Under the pieces are notes generated by a model, which was not told the origin of the DNA, did no database searches, and was given only the letters and a program-made list of their open reading frames with translations. 64,000 bases of DNA from Streptomyces sp. TLI_146 (lineage in GTDB: Bacteria > Actinomycetota > Actinomycetes > Streptomycetales > Streptomycetaceae), in NCBI RefSeq assembly GCF_002846415.1, contig NZ_PJMX01000001.1, positions 1,736,001 to 1,800,000 on the forward strand, given 5' to 3'. A program made the translations under genes and the position numbers. Positions 53,715-62,488 of the stretch are shown piece by piece. The stretch's first letter is position 1, and each line of letters starts with the position of its first letter.

Positions 53715-54610
53715 CCGCACTGCCCGTGGTCCGTACCGTGCTGGGCGATGTGCCCGCCGACCGGCTCGGCGTGGTGGACGCCCACGACCACCTCTTCATC
53801 CGCAGCCCGCTGCTGCCGGGCCAGGAACTCGACGACCCCGAGGAGGCGGCCGCCCGGCTCCGCGCCTTCCACGGCCTCGGGGGCGGCACGGTGGTGCAGT
53901 GGACCCCGTACGGCATGGGCCGCCGGGCGGACCGACTGGCCGCGCTCTCCGAGGAGTCGGGCGTCCAGGTGGTGGCCGCCACCGGTCTGCACCAGGCGGC
54001 CCACTACACACCCGGCCTGCTCGACTCCGTACGCGACTCGCTCGCCGAGCTGTTCGTGCGCGAGATCACCGAGGGCATCGAGGAGGGCGGGGGCGTCCGG
54101 GCCGGGCTGATCAAGGTCGCGGGCGGGTTCCACGGGCTCGACGAGCACGCCCGGCTGACGATGCGCGCGGCCGCCGAGGCCCATCGCCGTACGGGCGCGG
54201 CCGTCGCCGTGCACCTGGAGCTCGGGACCGGGGCCCTCGACGTGCTCGACCTGCTCTGCGGGGAGCTGGGGGTCGCGCCGGACCGGGTGATCCTCGGCCA
54301 CCTCAACCGCTCCCCCGACGCCGCCGTCCACCGGCAGGCCGCCGCCGCGGGCGCCTATCTGGGCTTCGACGGGCCGTCCCGGGCCAACCACGCCACCGAC
54401 TGGCGGATGCCGGAGGCCCTGAAGGCGCTCGCCGACGCCGGGTTCGCGGACCGGCTGCTGCTCGGCGGGGACACGGTGACCCCGGACACGCCGGGCATGC
54501 CGTATCTGCTGCGCCGGGTGCGGCCCGGGCTCGAACTCGCCCTGGGCGAGGAGCTGGTGGAGCGGATCCTGGTGGGGAATCCACGGGGGGCGTTCGCGCT
54601 GCGGCGTTAG
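53711..54610 (+). CDS. Phosphotriesterase-family amidohydrolase
   Basis: 299 aa. Metal ligands are visible in order: VVDAHDHLFIR (His25, His27), the bridging Lys in GLIKVAGG (~132), His in AVHLELGTG, His in ILGHLNRSPD and the Asp in LLGGDTVTPDT. This is the phosphotriesterase/lactonase-like (PTE/PLL) branch, which hydrolyses lactones or organophosphates with a binuclear centre. GTG start overlaps the DUF4865 stop by 4 bp. With the cupin and DUF4865 genes it forms an apparent three-gene operon after the palindromic element; a lactone-type substrate is the more likely natural role. Confidence 0.92.
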   Translation: MTALPVVRTVLGDVPADRLGVVDAHDHLFIRSPLLPGQELDDPEEAAARLRAFHGLGGGTVVQWTPYGMGRRADRLAALSEESGVQVVAATGLHQAAHYTPGLLDSVRDSLAELFVREITEGIEEGGGVRAGLIKVAGGFHGLDEHARLTMRAAAEAHRRTGAAVAVHLELGTGALDVLDLLCGELGVAPDRVILGHLNRSPDAAVHRQAAAAGAYLGFDGPSRANHATDWRMPEALKALADAGFADRLLLGGDTVTPDTPGMPYLLRRVRPGLELALGEELVERILVGNPRGAFALRR

Positions 54611-54685
54611 GGGCTGTCCGGTCGGCCTCGGCCCCGAGTGCGCCATCGGTGCTGGTGAGGCCCTGGCCTCCCGGGGCGGGGGCCG

Positions 54686-55900
54686 TCAGCCCAGCGCCGC
54701 CAGCGGGTCGTCGAGCACCGGCTGCCACGCCAACTCGGCCGCGCCGACCAGGCTGTTGTGGTCGAGCGAGCAGGCGAGGATCGGCACGCCGCCGCTGCGC
54801 CCCCACAGGCTGCGGTCGGCGACGACGGCCCGCAGCCGGTCGGGGTCGGCCTCCAGCAGGGCCTTGTGCAGTCCGCCGAGGATGATCCGGTCGGGGTTGA
54901 GGATGTTGACGAGTCCGGCGAGGCCCAGGCCCAGGCGGTCGATGAGCTCCTGGGCGGCCCCGCGCACGGACACGTCCTCGTACTCCGTGCGCAGCAGCTC
55001 GCGGGACTGCTCCAGGAGCGAGACCTCGGGGCCGGGGTCGCGGCCCGCCGCCGTCAGGAAGGCGAGCGGGTCGGTCTCCACGTCGAGGCAGCCCCGGCCG
55101 CCGCAGTAGCAGGGGCGGCCCTCGGGGCTGACGGTGAGGTGGCCGACCTCCAGGGCGAGGCCCGAACTCCCGGTGTGCAGACGGCCGTCGAGGACGAGCG
55201 CGCCGCCGACGCCCCGGTGCCCGGTGGCCACGCAGAGCAGGTGCTGCGCGCCGCGTCCGGCGCCGTGGCGGTGCTCGGCGAGGGCCGCGAGGTTGACGTC
55301 GTTGCCGGTGAAGGCGGGGCCCTCGATGCCCGCGGCCCGTACCCGCTCGGCGAAGATCTCGCGCACCGGGGCGCCCGCGGGCCAGGCCAGGTGCAGCGGG
55401 TTCAGCGCGGTGCCGTCCGGCTCGGCGACGGCCGACGGCACGGCCAGGCCCGCGCCGACGCAGCGCAGCCCGCTGCCGCGCAGGAGTTCGGCGCCCGCGT
55501 CGACGACCTCACCGAGGACCTGGGCCGGGTCGGCGGAGACGGTGACGCAGCCGGGCGCGGTCGCGACGGTACGGCCGCCGAGGCCCACCAGCGCGGCGCG
55601 GAATCCGTCGGCGTGCACCTGGGCGGCGAGGGCGACCGGGCCCGAGTCGTTGACCGCGAGGCGGTGCGAGGGGCGGCCCTGGGAACCGGCGGCGGCGCCG
55701 GGGCGGGAGTCGACCTGGATGAGGCCGAGCGCTTCGAGTTCGGCGGCGACCGCTCCGGCGGTGGCCCGGGTGACACCCAGCTCGGCGGTGAGGACGGCGC
55801 GGGTGGGCGCGCGGCCGGTGTGGACCAGTTCGAGCGCGGGGCCGAGTGCCCCACGGCCCCTGTCCAGCCTCGTCTTGGTGTGCGTCGCCTTGCCGTTCAT
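54686..55900 (-). CDS. ROK-family transcriptional regulator
   Basis: 404 aa. N-terminal winged helix (RAVLTAELGVTRATAGAVAAELEALGLIQVDSRPGAAAGSQGRPSHRLA), then a ROK sugar-kinase-like domain with VALAAQVHADGFRAALVGLGGRTV, GNDVNLAALAEHRHGAGR and the zinc motif CYCGGRGCLDVETD. ROK repressors respond to sugars or sugar phosphates. It diverges from the MFS transporter at 56051 (150 bp between starts), so control of that transporter and a sugar-related role for it are the natural inferences. Whether it still phosphorylates sugars cannot be told. Confidence 0.94.
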   Translation of the reverse strand: MNGKATHTKTRLDRGRGALGPALELVHTGRAPTRAVLTAELGVTRATAGAVAAELEALGLIQVDSRPGAAAGSQGRPSHRLAVNDSGPVALAAQVHADGFRAALVGLGGRTVATAPGCVTVSADPAQVLGEVVDAGAELLRGSGLRCVGAGLAVPSAVAEPDGTALNPLHLAWPAGAPVREIFAERVRAAGIEGPAFTGNDVNLAALAEHRHGAGRGAQHLLCVATGHRGVGGALVLDGRLHTGSSGLALEVGHLTVSPEGRPCYCGGRGCLDVETDPLAFLTAAGRDPGPEVSLLEQSRELLRTEYEDVSVRGAAQELIDRLGLGLAGLVNILNPDRIILGGLHKALLEADPDRLRAVVADRSLWGRSGGVPILACSLDHNSLVGAAELAWQPVLDDPLAALG

Positions 55901-56050
55901 GGGGGCGAGTCTCCCATGATCCAGGACGGAGGCATTCCCTCCGTCGGCGGCCGCCGTTCACTCACCGCTCACCCGCCGGTCGGCGCGCGCTTCGGCGGCC
56001 GTGGCCGCGACGGCTTGTCGGCGAGGGCCGCCGCCCCCTATTCTGAGTTT

Positions 56051-57262
56051 GTGCCGCTACTAAACAAAGTACGGACGGCCCTGCCGGCGGGACCCGGCGC
56101 GCACACCACCGCGCCCTCCCTGCTCCGCCTCCGCACCGCTCTGACCGTGTTCTTCGCCCTCGACGGATTCCTCTTCGCCGGCTGGGTGGTCCGCATCCCG
56201 GCCATCAAGCAACAGACCGGCGCCTCGGCCGGTGACCTCGGCCTCGCCCTGCTCGGCGTCTCGGCGGGCGCCGTGGTGACCATGGTGCTCACCGGTCGGC
56301 TCTGCCGGCGCTTCGGCAGCCACCCCGTGACCGTGGCCTGCGGCGCGCTGATGGCGCTGGCCATCGCCCTGCCGGCGCGGACCCACTCCGCCCTCTCGCT
56401 GGGCGCGGTGCTGCTGCTCTTCGGCGCCGCGTACGGCGGCATCAACGTGGCCATGAACAGCGCGGCCGTCGATCTGGTCGCGGCCCTGCGGCGCCCGGTG
56501 ATGCCCAGCTTCCACGCCGCGTTCAGCCTCGGTGGGATGCTCGGCGCGGGCGTCGGCGCGCTGGTGGCGGGCGGCCTCTCCCCCACCGCGCACCTGCTCG
56601 CGCTGACCGGCTTCGGCCTGCTGGTGACCGCCCTCGCGGGGCCGGTCCTGCTCCGCCACCCCGCCCCGGCGCACACCGCGACCCCGCACGCTCAAGGGAA
56701 GCGCCTGGACGGCCGATCCCGGCGCCTGGTGCTCCTGTTCGGCGTGATCGCGCTGTGCACGGCGTACGGGGAAGGGGCCATGGCCGACTGGGGCGCGCTC
56801 CACCTGGAGCAGGACCTCGACGCGGCGCCCGGCGTCGCGGCCATCGGCTACTCCCTGTTCGCCCTGGCCATGACGGCGGGCCGGCTCAGCGGCACCTTCC
56901 TGCTCGAACGCCTGGGCCAGACCCGCGCGCTGGTCGCGGGCGGCACGACGGCCACGGCTGGGATGCTGCTCGGCGCGCTCGCGCCGACGGTGTGGCTCGC
57001 GCTCGCCGGTTTCGCGGTGATGGGCCTGGGCCTCGCCAACATCTTCCCGGTCGCGGTGGCCCGCGCGGGCGCGCTGGCCGGACCCGGCGGGGTGGCCGCC
57101 GCGTCGACCCTCGGCTACGGCGGCATGCTCCTCGGCCCGCCCGCGATCGGCTTCCTGGCCCAGTGGTCCTCGCTGCCCGTCGCCCTGACGACGGTGGCCG
57201 CACTGTCGGCGGCGGCGGCCGTGATCGCGTACGCGTCCCGGCGGGCGACGGCGGGGGTGTAA
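56051..57262 (+). CDS. MFS transporter, YbjJ/fucose-permease-like
   Basis: 403 aa from GTG 56051. About 12 hydrophobic segments with TALTVFFALDGFLFAGWVVRIPAIKQQTGASAGDLGLALLG, TGRLCRRFGSHPVTV, a central break and GEGAMADWGALHLEQDLDAAPGVAAIGY in the second half. This pattern is the YbjJ-like MFS branch that includes sugar or drug transporters. Opposite a ROK regulator, so probably sugar-linked; export is equally possible. Short DNA of 150 bp between the two starts holds no obvious inverted repeat that I can call an operator. Confidence 0.9.
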   Translation: MPLLNKVRTALPAGPGAHTTAPSLLRLRTALTVFFALDGFLFAGWVVRIPAIKQQTGASAGDLGLALLGVSAGAVVTMVLTGRLCRRFGSHPVTVACGALMALAIALPARTHSALSLGAVLLLFGAAYGGINVAMNSAAVDLVAALRRPVMPSFHAAFSLGGMLGAGVGALVAGGLSPTAHLLALTGFGLLVTALAGPVLLRHPAPAHTATPHAQGKRLDGRSRRLVLLFGVIALCTAYGEGAMADWGALHLEQDLDAAPGVAAIGYSLFALAMTAGRLSGTFLLERLGQTRALVAGGTTATAGMLLGALAPTVWLALAGFAVMGLGLANIFPVAVARAGALAGPGGVAAASTLGYGGMLLGPPAIGFLAQWSSLPVALTTVAALSAAAAVIAYASRRATAGV

Positions 57263-57419
57263 GGGCCGGGCGGGCGACTGCCCGGGGTACCCATGGGCGT
57301 GAGCACCCGTGCCCGGCTCGCGGTTCTGGCGCAGGGCCGATGCCGGGGTGCCCACGCGCGTGAACGCCCGCCCATGGACAAGATCACCGCCCCGCCCGCC
57401 CCACTGGCAGAATCCCGGC

Positions 57420-58163
57420 ATGGACACCGCTGAACTCATCAACGCCCTCGACCGCGAGGGCCGGTTGCTGGCCGAGGCCGCCGGCGCGGCCGGCGCCGAC
57501 GCCCCCGTGCCGACCTGTCCCGGCTGGCAGGTGCGGCATCTGCTGCGGCACACCGGGACGGTGCACCGCTGGGCGACCGCGTACATCACCGAGGGCCACA
57601 CCGGCTTCCACCCCAGCGGCGAGGAGCCCGGCCTGGACGGCGAGGAACTCCTCGACTGGTTCCGCGAGGGCCACCGCGCGCTAGTCGACGCGCTGACCGG
57701 CGCGCCGAAGGACCTGGAGTGCTGGCACTTCCTGCCCGCGCCCTCCCCGCTGGCGTTCTGGGCCCGCCGCCAGGCACACGAGACCGCGGTCCACCGGGTG
57801 GACGCCGAGTCGGCCCGGGGCGGCGATGTCACCGCGCCGGAGCCGGAGTTCGCCGCCGACGGCATCGACGAGCTGCTCCGCGGCTTCCACGCCCGGGAGA
57901 AGAGCCGGGTGCGGACGCCGACGCCGCGCACCCTTCGCGTACGGGCGACGGACACGGACGCGGTGTGGACCGTGCATCTGTCGGACGGGGTGCCGCGCAC
58001 GGTCCGGGACGACGACGGTCCCGCCGACTGCGAGCTGAGCGGCACCGCGCACGAGCTGTATCTGACGCTGTGGAACCGACGGCCGCTCTCGTCCGTTGCC
58101 CTTGCGGGCGACGCGTCGCCCGCCGAGCTGTGGCGGGCGAACTCGGCCATCACCTGGGGGTAG
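57420..58163 (+). CDS. Maleylpyruvate isomerase-type mycothiol-dependent enzyme
   Basis: 247 aa from ATG 57420. N-terminal DinB-like four-helix bundle (LLAEAAGAAGADAPVPTCPGWQVRHLLRHTGTVHRWATAYI) with the metal-binding His triad region HETAVHRVDAESARGG, and the C-terminal MDMPI_C domain (LSGTAHELYLTLWNRR). This is the actinobacterial family that uses mycothiol, as in maleylpyruvate isomerase; most members are of unknown substrate. It lies 157 bp after the MFS gene and is probably a separate transcript. No ring-cleavage genes adjoin it, so detoxification rather than aromatic catabolism is the safer guess. Confidence 0.9.
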   Translation: MDTAELINALDREGRLLAEAAGAAGADAPVPTCPGWQVRHLLRHTGTVHRWATAYITEGHTGFHPSGEEPGLDGEELLDWFREGHRALVDALTGAPKDLECWHFLPAPSPLAFWARRQAHETAVHRVDAESARGGDVTAPEPEFAADGIDELLRGFHAREKSRVRTPTPRTLRVRATDTDAVWTVHLSDGVPRTVRDDDGPADCELSGTAHELYLTLWNRRPLSSVALAGDASPAELWRANSAITWG

Positions 58164-58185
58164 CCCCGCGCCCGTACACCAGACG

Positions 58186-58587
58186 TTACGAGGGCCGGTC
58201 CGCCAGCATCCGGGAGAGCACCGCGCGTTGCAGCGGTCGCACCTGCGTGTGGAGCGCCCGGCCCTTGTCCGTGATCACGACCCGGACACCCCGCCGGTCC
58301 TCGCTGCACATCCCGCGGTCGACCAGTTGCTCCTTCTCCAGCCTGCCGATCAGACGGGAGAGAGCGCTCTGGCTCAGATGGACGCGCGAGGCGAGCTCCT
58401 GGACGCGGTACGCCGTACCGCCGTCCTCCGCACGCCCCTCCACGAGGATGTCGAGCACCTCGAAGTCGCTCGCTCCGATGCCGTACTGGTGCAGCTCGCG
58501 ATCGAGCTCGCACGTCGTGCGCGCATGCACCGCGAGGATGCCGCGCCACTCGTCCACGAGCATGCGCTCGGACTTCTTGGCCGCCAT
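58186..58587 (-). CDS. MarR-family regulator
   Basis: 133 aa. Winged-helix core LQELASRVHLSQSALSRLIGRLEKEQLVDRGMCSEDRRGVRVVITDKGRAL, with the wing tip ...DRRGVRV..., and N- and C-terminal dimer helices. Divergent from the DHA2 exporter with a strong inverted repeat between the starts, which is the standard MarR/efflux arrangement: the regulator probably represses the exporter until a phenolic or drug ligand binds. Short upstream region also contains its own promoter. Confidence 0.93.
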   Translation of the reverse strand: MAAKKSERMLVDEWRGILAVHARTTCELDRELHQYGIGASDFEVLDILVEGRAEDGGTAYRVQELASRVHLSQSALSRLIGRLEKEQLVDRGMCSEDRRGVRVVITDKGRALHTQVRPLQRAVLSRMLADRPS

Positions 58588-58633
58588 GTCCGCACGTTAG
58601 CAGAGAAGCCGCTCTTTGTTGCATCGGAATTAA

Positions 58634-58660
58634 ATGCACTTGCACTCGATGCATGTGCAT
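58634..58660. promoter_or_regulatory. MarR operator, 11-bp inverted repeat
   Basis: ATGCACTTGCA-CTCGA-TGCATGTGCAT, matching in 10 of 11 positions per arm. It sits between the divergent MarR and exporter starts, adjacent to a TAGTCT -10-like sequence at 58662, so binding would block the exporter promoter. Confidence 0.7.
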
Positions 58661-58674
58661 GTAGTCTGCTGCGC

Positions 58675-60159
58675 ATGACCTCTCCGCTCAACGTCCCGTC
58701 CAGCCAAGAGCGTTGGAGCCCTCGCCTGTGGGGCACCCTGCTGGTGCTCTGCGCCGCGATGTTCCTCGACGCCCTTGACGTCTCCATGGTCGGCGTCGCC
58801 CTGCCCTCGATCGCGAGCGATCTGGACCTCACCACCTCGACGCTCCAGTGGATCGTCAGCGGGTACATCCTGGGCTACGGCGGCCTGCTGCTCCTCGGCG
58901 GCCGCGCGGCCGACCTGATGGGCCGCCGCCAGGTGTTCCTCATCGCGCTCGGCGTCTTCGCGCTGGCCTCGCTGCTCGGCGGACTCGTCGACTCCGGACC
59001 GCTGCTGATCGCCAGCCGCTTCATCAAGGGCCTGAGCGCCGCGTTCACCGCGCCCGCCGGCCTCTCGATCATCACCACGACCTTCAAGGAGGGCCCGCAG
59101 CGCAACCGCGCGCTCTCCATCTACACCACCTGCGCCGCCACCGGCTTCTCCATGGGCCTGGTCCTGTCCGGGCTGCTCACCGAGCTCAGCTGGCGCTGGA
59201 CCATGCTGCTCCCGGCGCCGGTCGCCCTGCTCGCCCTGGTCGCGGGCCTCAAGCTCATCCCGCACAGCGACCGCCCGGAGGGCAAGCGCCACTACGACGC
59301 GCCCGGCGCCATCACCGGCACCGGCTCGATGCTGCTCCTCGTCTACACCGTCGTCCAGGCGCCCGAGGTCGGCTGGGCCTCCGCCCGTACGCTGCTGTCC
59401 TTCCTCGCCGTCGCCGTCCTGCTCACCCTGTTCGTACGGATCGAGCAGCGCACCGCGAGCCCGCTCATCCGGCTCGGCGTGCTGCGCTCCGGCGTCCAGG
59501 TCCGCACCCAGCTGGGCGCCGCCGCCTTCTTCGGCTCGTACGTCGGCTTCCAGTTCATGGTCACGCAGTACATGCAGTCGGTGCTGGAATGGACCGCGCT
59601 CCAGACCGCCCTCGCGTTCCTGCCCGCCGGTGTGCTCGTCGCCCTCTCCTCGGCGATGATCGGGCCGGTCGTCGACCGCTTCGGCACCCCGCGCATCCTC
59701 GCCATCGGCTTCGCGTCCCTGGTCCTCGCGTACGCCCTGTTCCTGCGCATCAGCCTCACCCCGCAGTACGCCGCGGTCATCCTGCCGTCGATGCTGCTGC
59801 TCGGCGCGGCCTGCGCGCTGGTCTTCCCCTCGCTGAACATCCAGGCCACCACCGGCGTGGACGACAGCGAGCAGGGCATGGTCTCGGGTCTGCTCAACAC
59901 CTCGATCCAGGTGGGCGGCGCGATCTTCCTGGCCGTGGTGACGGCCGTGATCACCGCGGGCGACCGGGGCGACTCCCCGCAGGACCTGCTCGACAGTTTC
60001 CGGCCGGGTCTGATCGTGGTGACGGGCATCGCGCTCGCCGGTCTCCTCATCACCCTGACCGGACTGCGCACCAAGACCGACCGGCAGACGCTGGTCGTCG
60101 CGGGGGCCACCCAGGAGGCCGCCGCACCGGAGCCCGCGAAGGTCGCCGTCCGCGACTGA
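58675..60159 (+). CDS. DHA2 (EmrB/QacA) family efflux transporter
   Basis: 494 aa with 14 hydrophobic segments. The opening LLVLCAAMFLDALDVSMVGVALPSIASDL and motif A GGRAADLMGRRQVFL identify the 14-TMS DHA2 drug/H+ antiporters. The central motif C region (SMGLVLSGLLTELSWRW) is present. The gene is opposite a MarR regulator with a clear operator, and is followed by a hairpin at 60178. The exported compound cannot be told; it does not lie close enough to the NRPS cluster to be assigned to it. Confidence 0.93.
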   Translation: MTSPLNVPSSQERWSPRLWGTLLVLCAAMFLDALDVSMVGVALPSIASDLDLTTSTLQWIVSGYILGYGGLLLLGGRAADLMGRRQVFLIALGVFALASLLGGLVDSGPLLIASRFIKGLSAAFTAPAGLSIITTTFKEGPQRNRALSIYTTCAATGFSMGLVLSGLLTELSWRWTMLLPAPVALLALVAGLKLIPHSDRPEGKRHYDAPGAITGTGSMLLLVYTVVQAPEVGWASARTLLSFLAVAVLLTLFVRIEQRTASPLIRLGVLRSGVQVRTQLGAAAFFGSYVGFQFMVTQYMQSVLEWTALQTALAFLPAGVLVALSSAMIGPVVDRFGTPRILAIGFASLVLAYALFLRISLTPQYAAVILPSMLLLGAACALVFPSLNIQATTGVDDSEQGMVSGLLNTSIQVGGAIFLAVVTAVITAGDRGDSPQDLLDSFRPGLIVVTGIALAGLLITLTGLRTKTDRQTLVVAGATQEAAAPEPAKVAVRD

Positions 60160-60177
60160 CGCGGTCACGGGGGAGGG

Positions 60178-60212
60178 TGCGGCCGACGGGTGCTTCTTGC
60201 CCGTCGGCCGCA
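60178..60212. terminator. Hairpin terminator of the DHA2 exporter
   Basis: 13-bp stem TGCGGCCGACGGG / CCCGTCGGCCGCA with a 9-base loop, 18 bp after the stop. No long T tract follows, as is common in actinobacteria. Confidence 0.8.
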
Positions 60213-60232
60213 TCTGCGCGGACACTACTGCC

Positions 60233-60520
60233 ATGAACAACCAGAGCCAGGGCGAACGCGACGCCGTCACCGTCGAGATCATGTACGCCGTCGTGACCGC
60301 CTCGCTGGCCGCCCTGCTCGCCTTCGGCGCGGTCGCCGGGCCCGTCTTCCTCTTCGAAGTGCGCCATCCCGCCCGGGGCCTGCTGCTCCTGGCCGGGGCG
60401 GCCGCCGCCGTGCTCGCGTTCGTCGGCCGGACCGTGCACGTCCTGTGGCGCTTCTCGTACGCGGACGGCGCAGGCCGGCGTCAGCCGAGCCAGCCGGGCC
60501 GCACCAGGCCCGACTCATAG
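60233..60520 (+). CDS. Small two-helix membrane protein
   Basis: 95 aa from ATG 60233. Two hydrophobic segments (IMYAVVTASLAALLAFGAVAGPVFLF and RGLLLLAGAAAAVLAFVGRTVHVLW) separated by a short loop, with polar ends. It resembles small Streptomyces DUF-type membrane proteins (DUF6332-like), whose function is unknown. Its 3' end overlaps the 3' end of the convergent response-regulator gene by ~40 bp. Confidence 0.72.
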   Translation: MNNQSQGERDAVTVEIMYAVVTASLAALLAFGAVAGPVFLFEVRHPARGLLLLAGAAAAVLAFVGRTVHVLWRFSYADGAGRRQPSQPGRTRPDS

Positions 60521-61146
60521 GCCAGCACCACCAGTTGGGCCCGGTCGCGGGCGCCGAGCTTGACCATGGTGCGGCTGACGTGGGTCTTCGCGGTGAGCGG
60601 GCTGACGACCAGACGGCGCGCGATCTCCTCGTTGGAGAGCCCGATCCCGACCAGGGCCATCACCTCCCGCTCCCGCTCGGTCAGTTCGCCCAGGCTCTCG
60701 GCCGTGGCCGGCTCCTTGGAGCGGGCGGCGAACTCGGCGATCAGCCGCCGGGTCACCCCCGGCGAGAGCAGCGCGTCCCCGTCCACCACGGCCCGTACCG
60801 CCCGCAGCAGTTCGTCCGGCTCGGTGTCCTTGACCAGGAACCCGGAGGCCCCGGCGCGGATCGCCTCGAAGACGTACTCGTCCAGCTCGAAGGTGGTCAG
60901 CATCACCACCTTCACCCCGTCCAGCTCCCCGTCGCCGGTGATCCGGCGGGTGGCGGCGAGCCCGTCGAGGCGCGGCATGCGGATGTCCATCAGGACGACG
61001 TCCGGCCGCAGTTCGCGCACCAGGCGCACCGCCTCCTCGCCGTCGCCTGCCTCGCCCGTGACCTCGATGTCCGGCTGGGCGTCGAGCAGCGCCCGGAAAC
61101 CGGCCCTGACGAGCAACTGGTCGTCGGCGAGCAGTACGCGGATCAC
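60481..61146 (-). CDS. LuxR-type response regulator
   Basis: 221 aa from GTG 61146. NarL/FixJ-family regulator: receiver with phosphoacceptor in VVLMDIRMPRLDG, the allosteric Lys in FLVKDTEPDELL, and a C-terminal LuxR helix-turn-helix TEREREVMALVGIGLSNEEIARRLVVSPLTAKTHVSRTMVKLG. Start overlaps the stop of the histidine kinase by 4 bp, so it is its partner. The adjacent DNA shows no evident target operon. Confidence 0.95.
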   Translation of the reverse strand: MIRVLLADDQLLVRAGFRALLDAQPDIEVTGEAGDGEEAVRLVRELRPDVVLMDIRMPRLDGLAATRRITGDGELDGVKVVMLTTFELDEYVFEAIRAGASGFLVKDTEPDELLRAVRAVVDGDALLSPGVTRRLIAEFAARSKEPATAESLGELTEREREVMALVGIGLSNEEIARRLVVSPLTAKTHVSRTMVKLGARDRAQLVVLAYESGLVRPGWLG

Positions 61147-62429
61147 AGGGTCTCCCTCGGTGCGGCGGGTGCGGTACGGGTCAGCGGGAGCCGGGCGACC
61201 ACGCGGAAACCGCCGTCCGGGCGTGGGCCCGCGTCGATGGTGCCACCGAGCGCGGCGGCCCGCTCCCGCATCCCGATCAGGCCGTTCCCGCTGCCGCCCG
61301 CGTCCCCGGGACCGGCCGGTCCGTCGTCGTCCACGCGCAGTTCGAGCACGTCCGGCGCGTAGTCGAGCACCACGCGCGCGGTACGGGAGCCGGAGTGGCG
61401 CACCACGTTGGTGAGCGCCTCCTGGACGATACGGAAAGCGGCGAGATCGGCCCCTGGCGGGAGCGCCCTGGGCGAGCCGGTCGTCGCCGTCCGGACGGTG
61501 AGCCCCGCCGCCGCGGCCTGTTCGACGAGCTCGGGCAGCCGGTCGAGGCCGGGGGCGGGCGAGCGGGGCGCGTCGCCCGGGGCGCGCAGGGTGTCGAGTA
61601 CCTGGCGCACCTCGCCGAGCGCCTCCTTGCTGGCGGACTTGATGGTGGTCAGCGCGGTACGCGCCTGCTCCGGGTCGGAGTCGAGCAGCGCCAGCCCCAC
61701 GCCCGCCTGGACGTTGATGACCGAGATGCTGTGCGCCAGCACGTCGTGCAGCTCGCGCGCGATCCGCAGCCGCTCCTCGTCGGCGCGCCGCCGGTCGGCG
61801 GCTGCCCGCTCGGCCCCGGCCCTGGCCCACTGCTCCCGGCGTACGCGGGTGAGCTCGGCGATCGCCACGATGGCCAGCACCCAGGCGGCGACGGCCAGTT
61901 CCTGCCCCCAGGGCGCGGGCCGGTCGCCGCTCGGGGGCAGCCAGCGGTAGAGCCAGTGGGCGACGAGCACATGGCCGAGCCAGAGCATCCCGACCGCCGA
62001 CCAAGCGGCCCGGCGGTGTCCGGCGACGATCGCGGCGAAGCAGCCGACGGCCACCGCGAGGAAGATCGGCCCGTACGGGTATCCGGCGCCGAGGTAGACC
62101 ATGGCGGCGCCCGCCGAGCCGAACACGGCGAGCACGGGGTGGCGACGGCGCAGGAGCAGCACCGCGCAGCTCGCGACGAGCAGCAGCCGGGCGAAGACGT
62201 CGAGGGAGGCCCGCTCGGTCTGGTCGTGCCCGGCGAACGTGGAGCCGCCCAGCACGACCGCGGTCAGTACGAGCGTGGACGCCCACGGCAGCCGCGAGCG
62301 CCCCCGGGGGTCCACACCGTCGCCGCCCTGGACCCACATCCGCGCCCAGGGCGGGAACGGCGGCGAGCCCTTGCGCGCCCAGGGGGGATCGTCGCAGCGC
62401 GCCGGGCGCGCCGAGTGCCGCTCATCCAT
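61143..62429 (-). CDS. NarL-type sensor histidine kinase
   Basis: About 428 aa from ATG 62429; an upstream start at 62453 is possible. Four to five membrane segments lie at ~50-190 (LVLTAVVLGGSTF; LLLVASCAVLLLRRRHPVLAVFGSAGAAMVYLG), followed by a HisKA_3 domain with ADEERLRIARELHDVLAHSISVINVQAGV and a HATPase with GNGLIGMRERAAALGG. The phosphorylated His is in ELHDVLAHS. It forms a pair with the response regulator at 60481. The signal is unknown. Confidence 0.93.
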   Translation of the reverse strand: MDERHSARPARCDDPPWARKGSPPFPPWARMWVQGGDGVDPRGRSRLPWASTLVLTAVVLGGSTFAGHDQTERASLDVFARLLLVASCAVLLLRRRHPVLAVFGSAGAAMVYLGAGYPYGPIFLAVAVGCFAAIVAGHRRAAWSAVGMLWLGHVLVAHWLYRWLPPSGDRPAPWGQELAVAAWVLAIVAIAELTRVRREQWARAGAERAAADRRRADEERLRIARELHDVLAHSISVINVQAGVGLALLDSDPEQARTALTTIKSASKEALGEVRQVLDTLRAPGDAPRSPAPGLDRLPELVEQAAAAGLTVRTATTGSPRALPPGADLAAFRIVQEALTNVVRHSGSRTARVVLDYAPDVLELRVDDDGPAGPGDAGGSGNGLIGMRERAAALGGTIDAGPRPDGGFRVVARLPLTRTAPAAPRETL

Positions 62430-62488
62430 ACCGGCCACGCTAGCCCCGGGCACGGCGCCAGGGCGTCAGCCCGGCGTGGTGATCGCGG

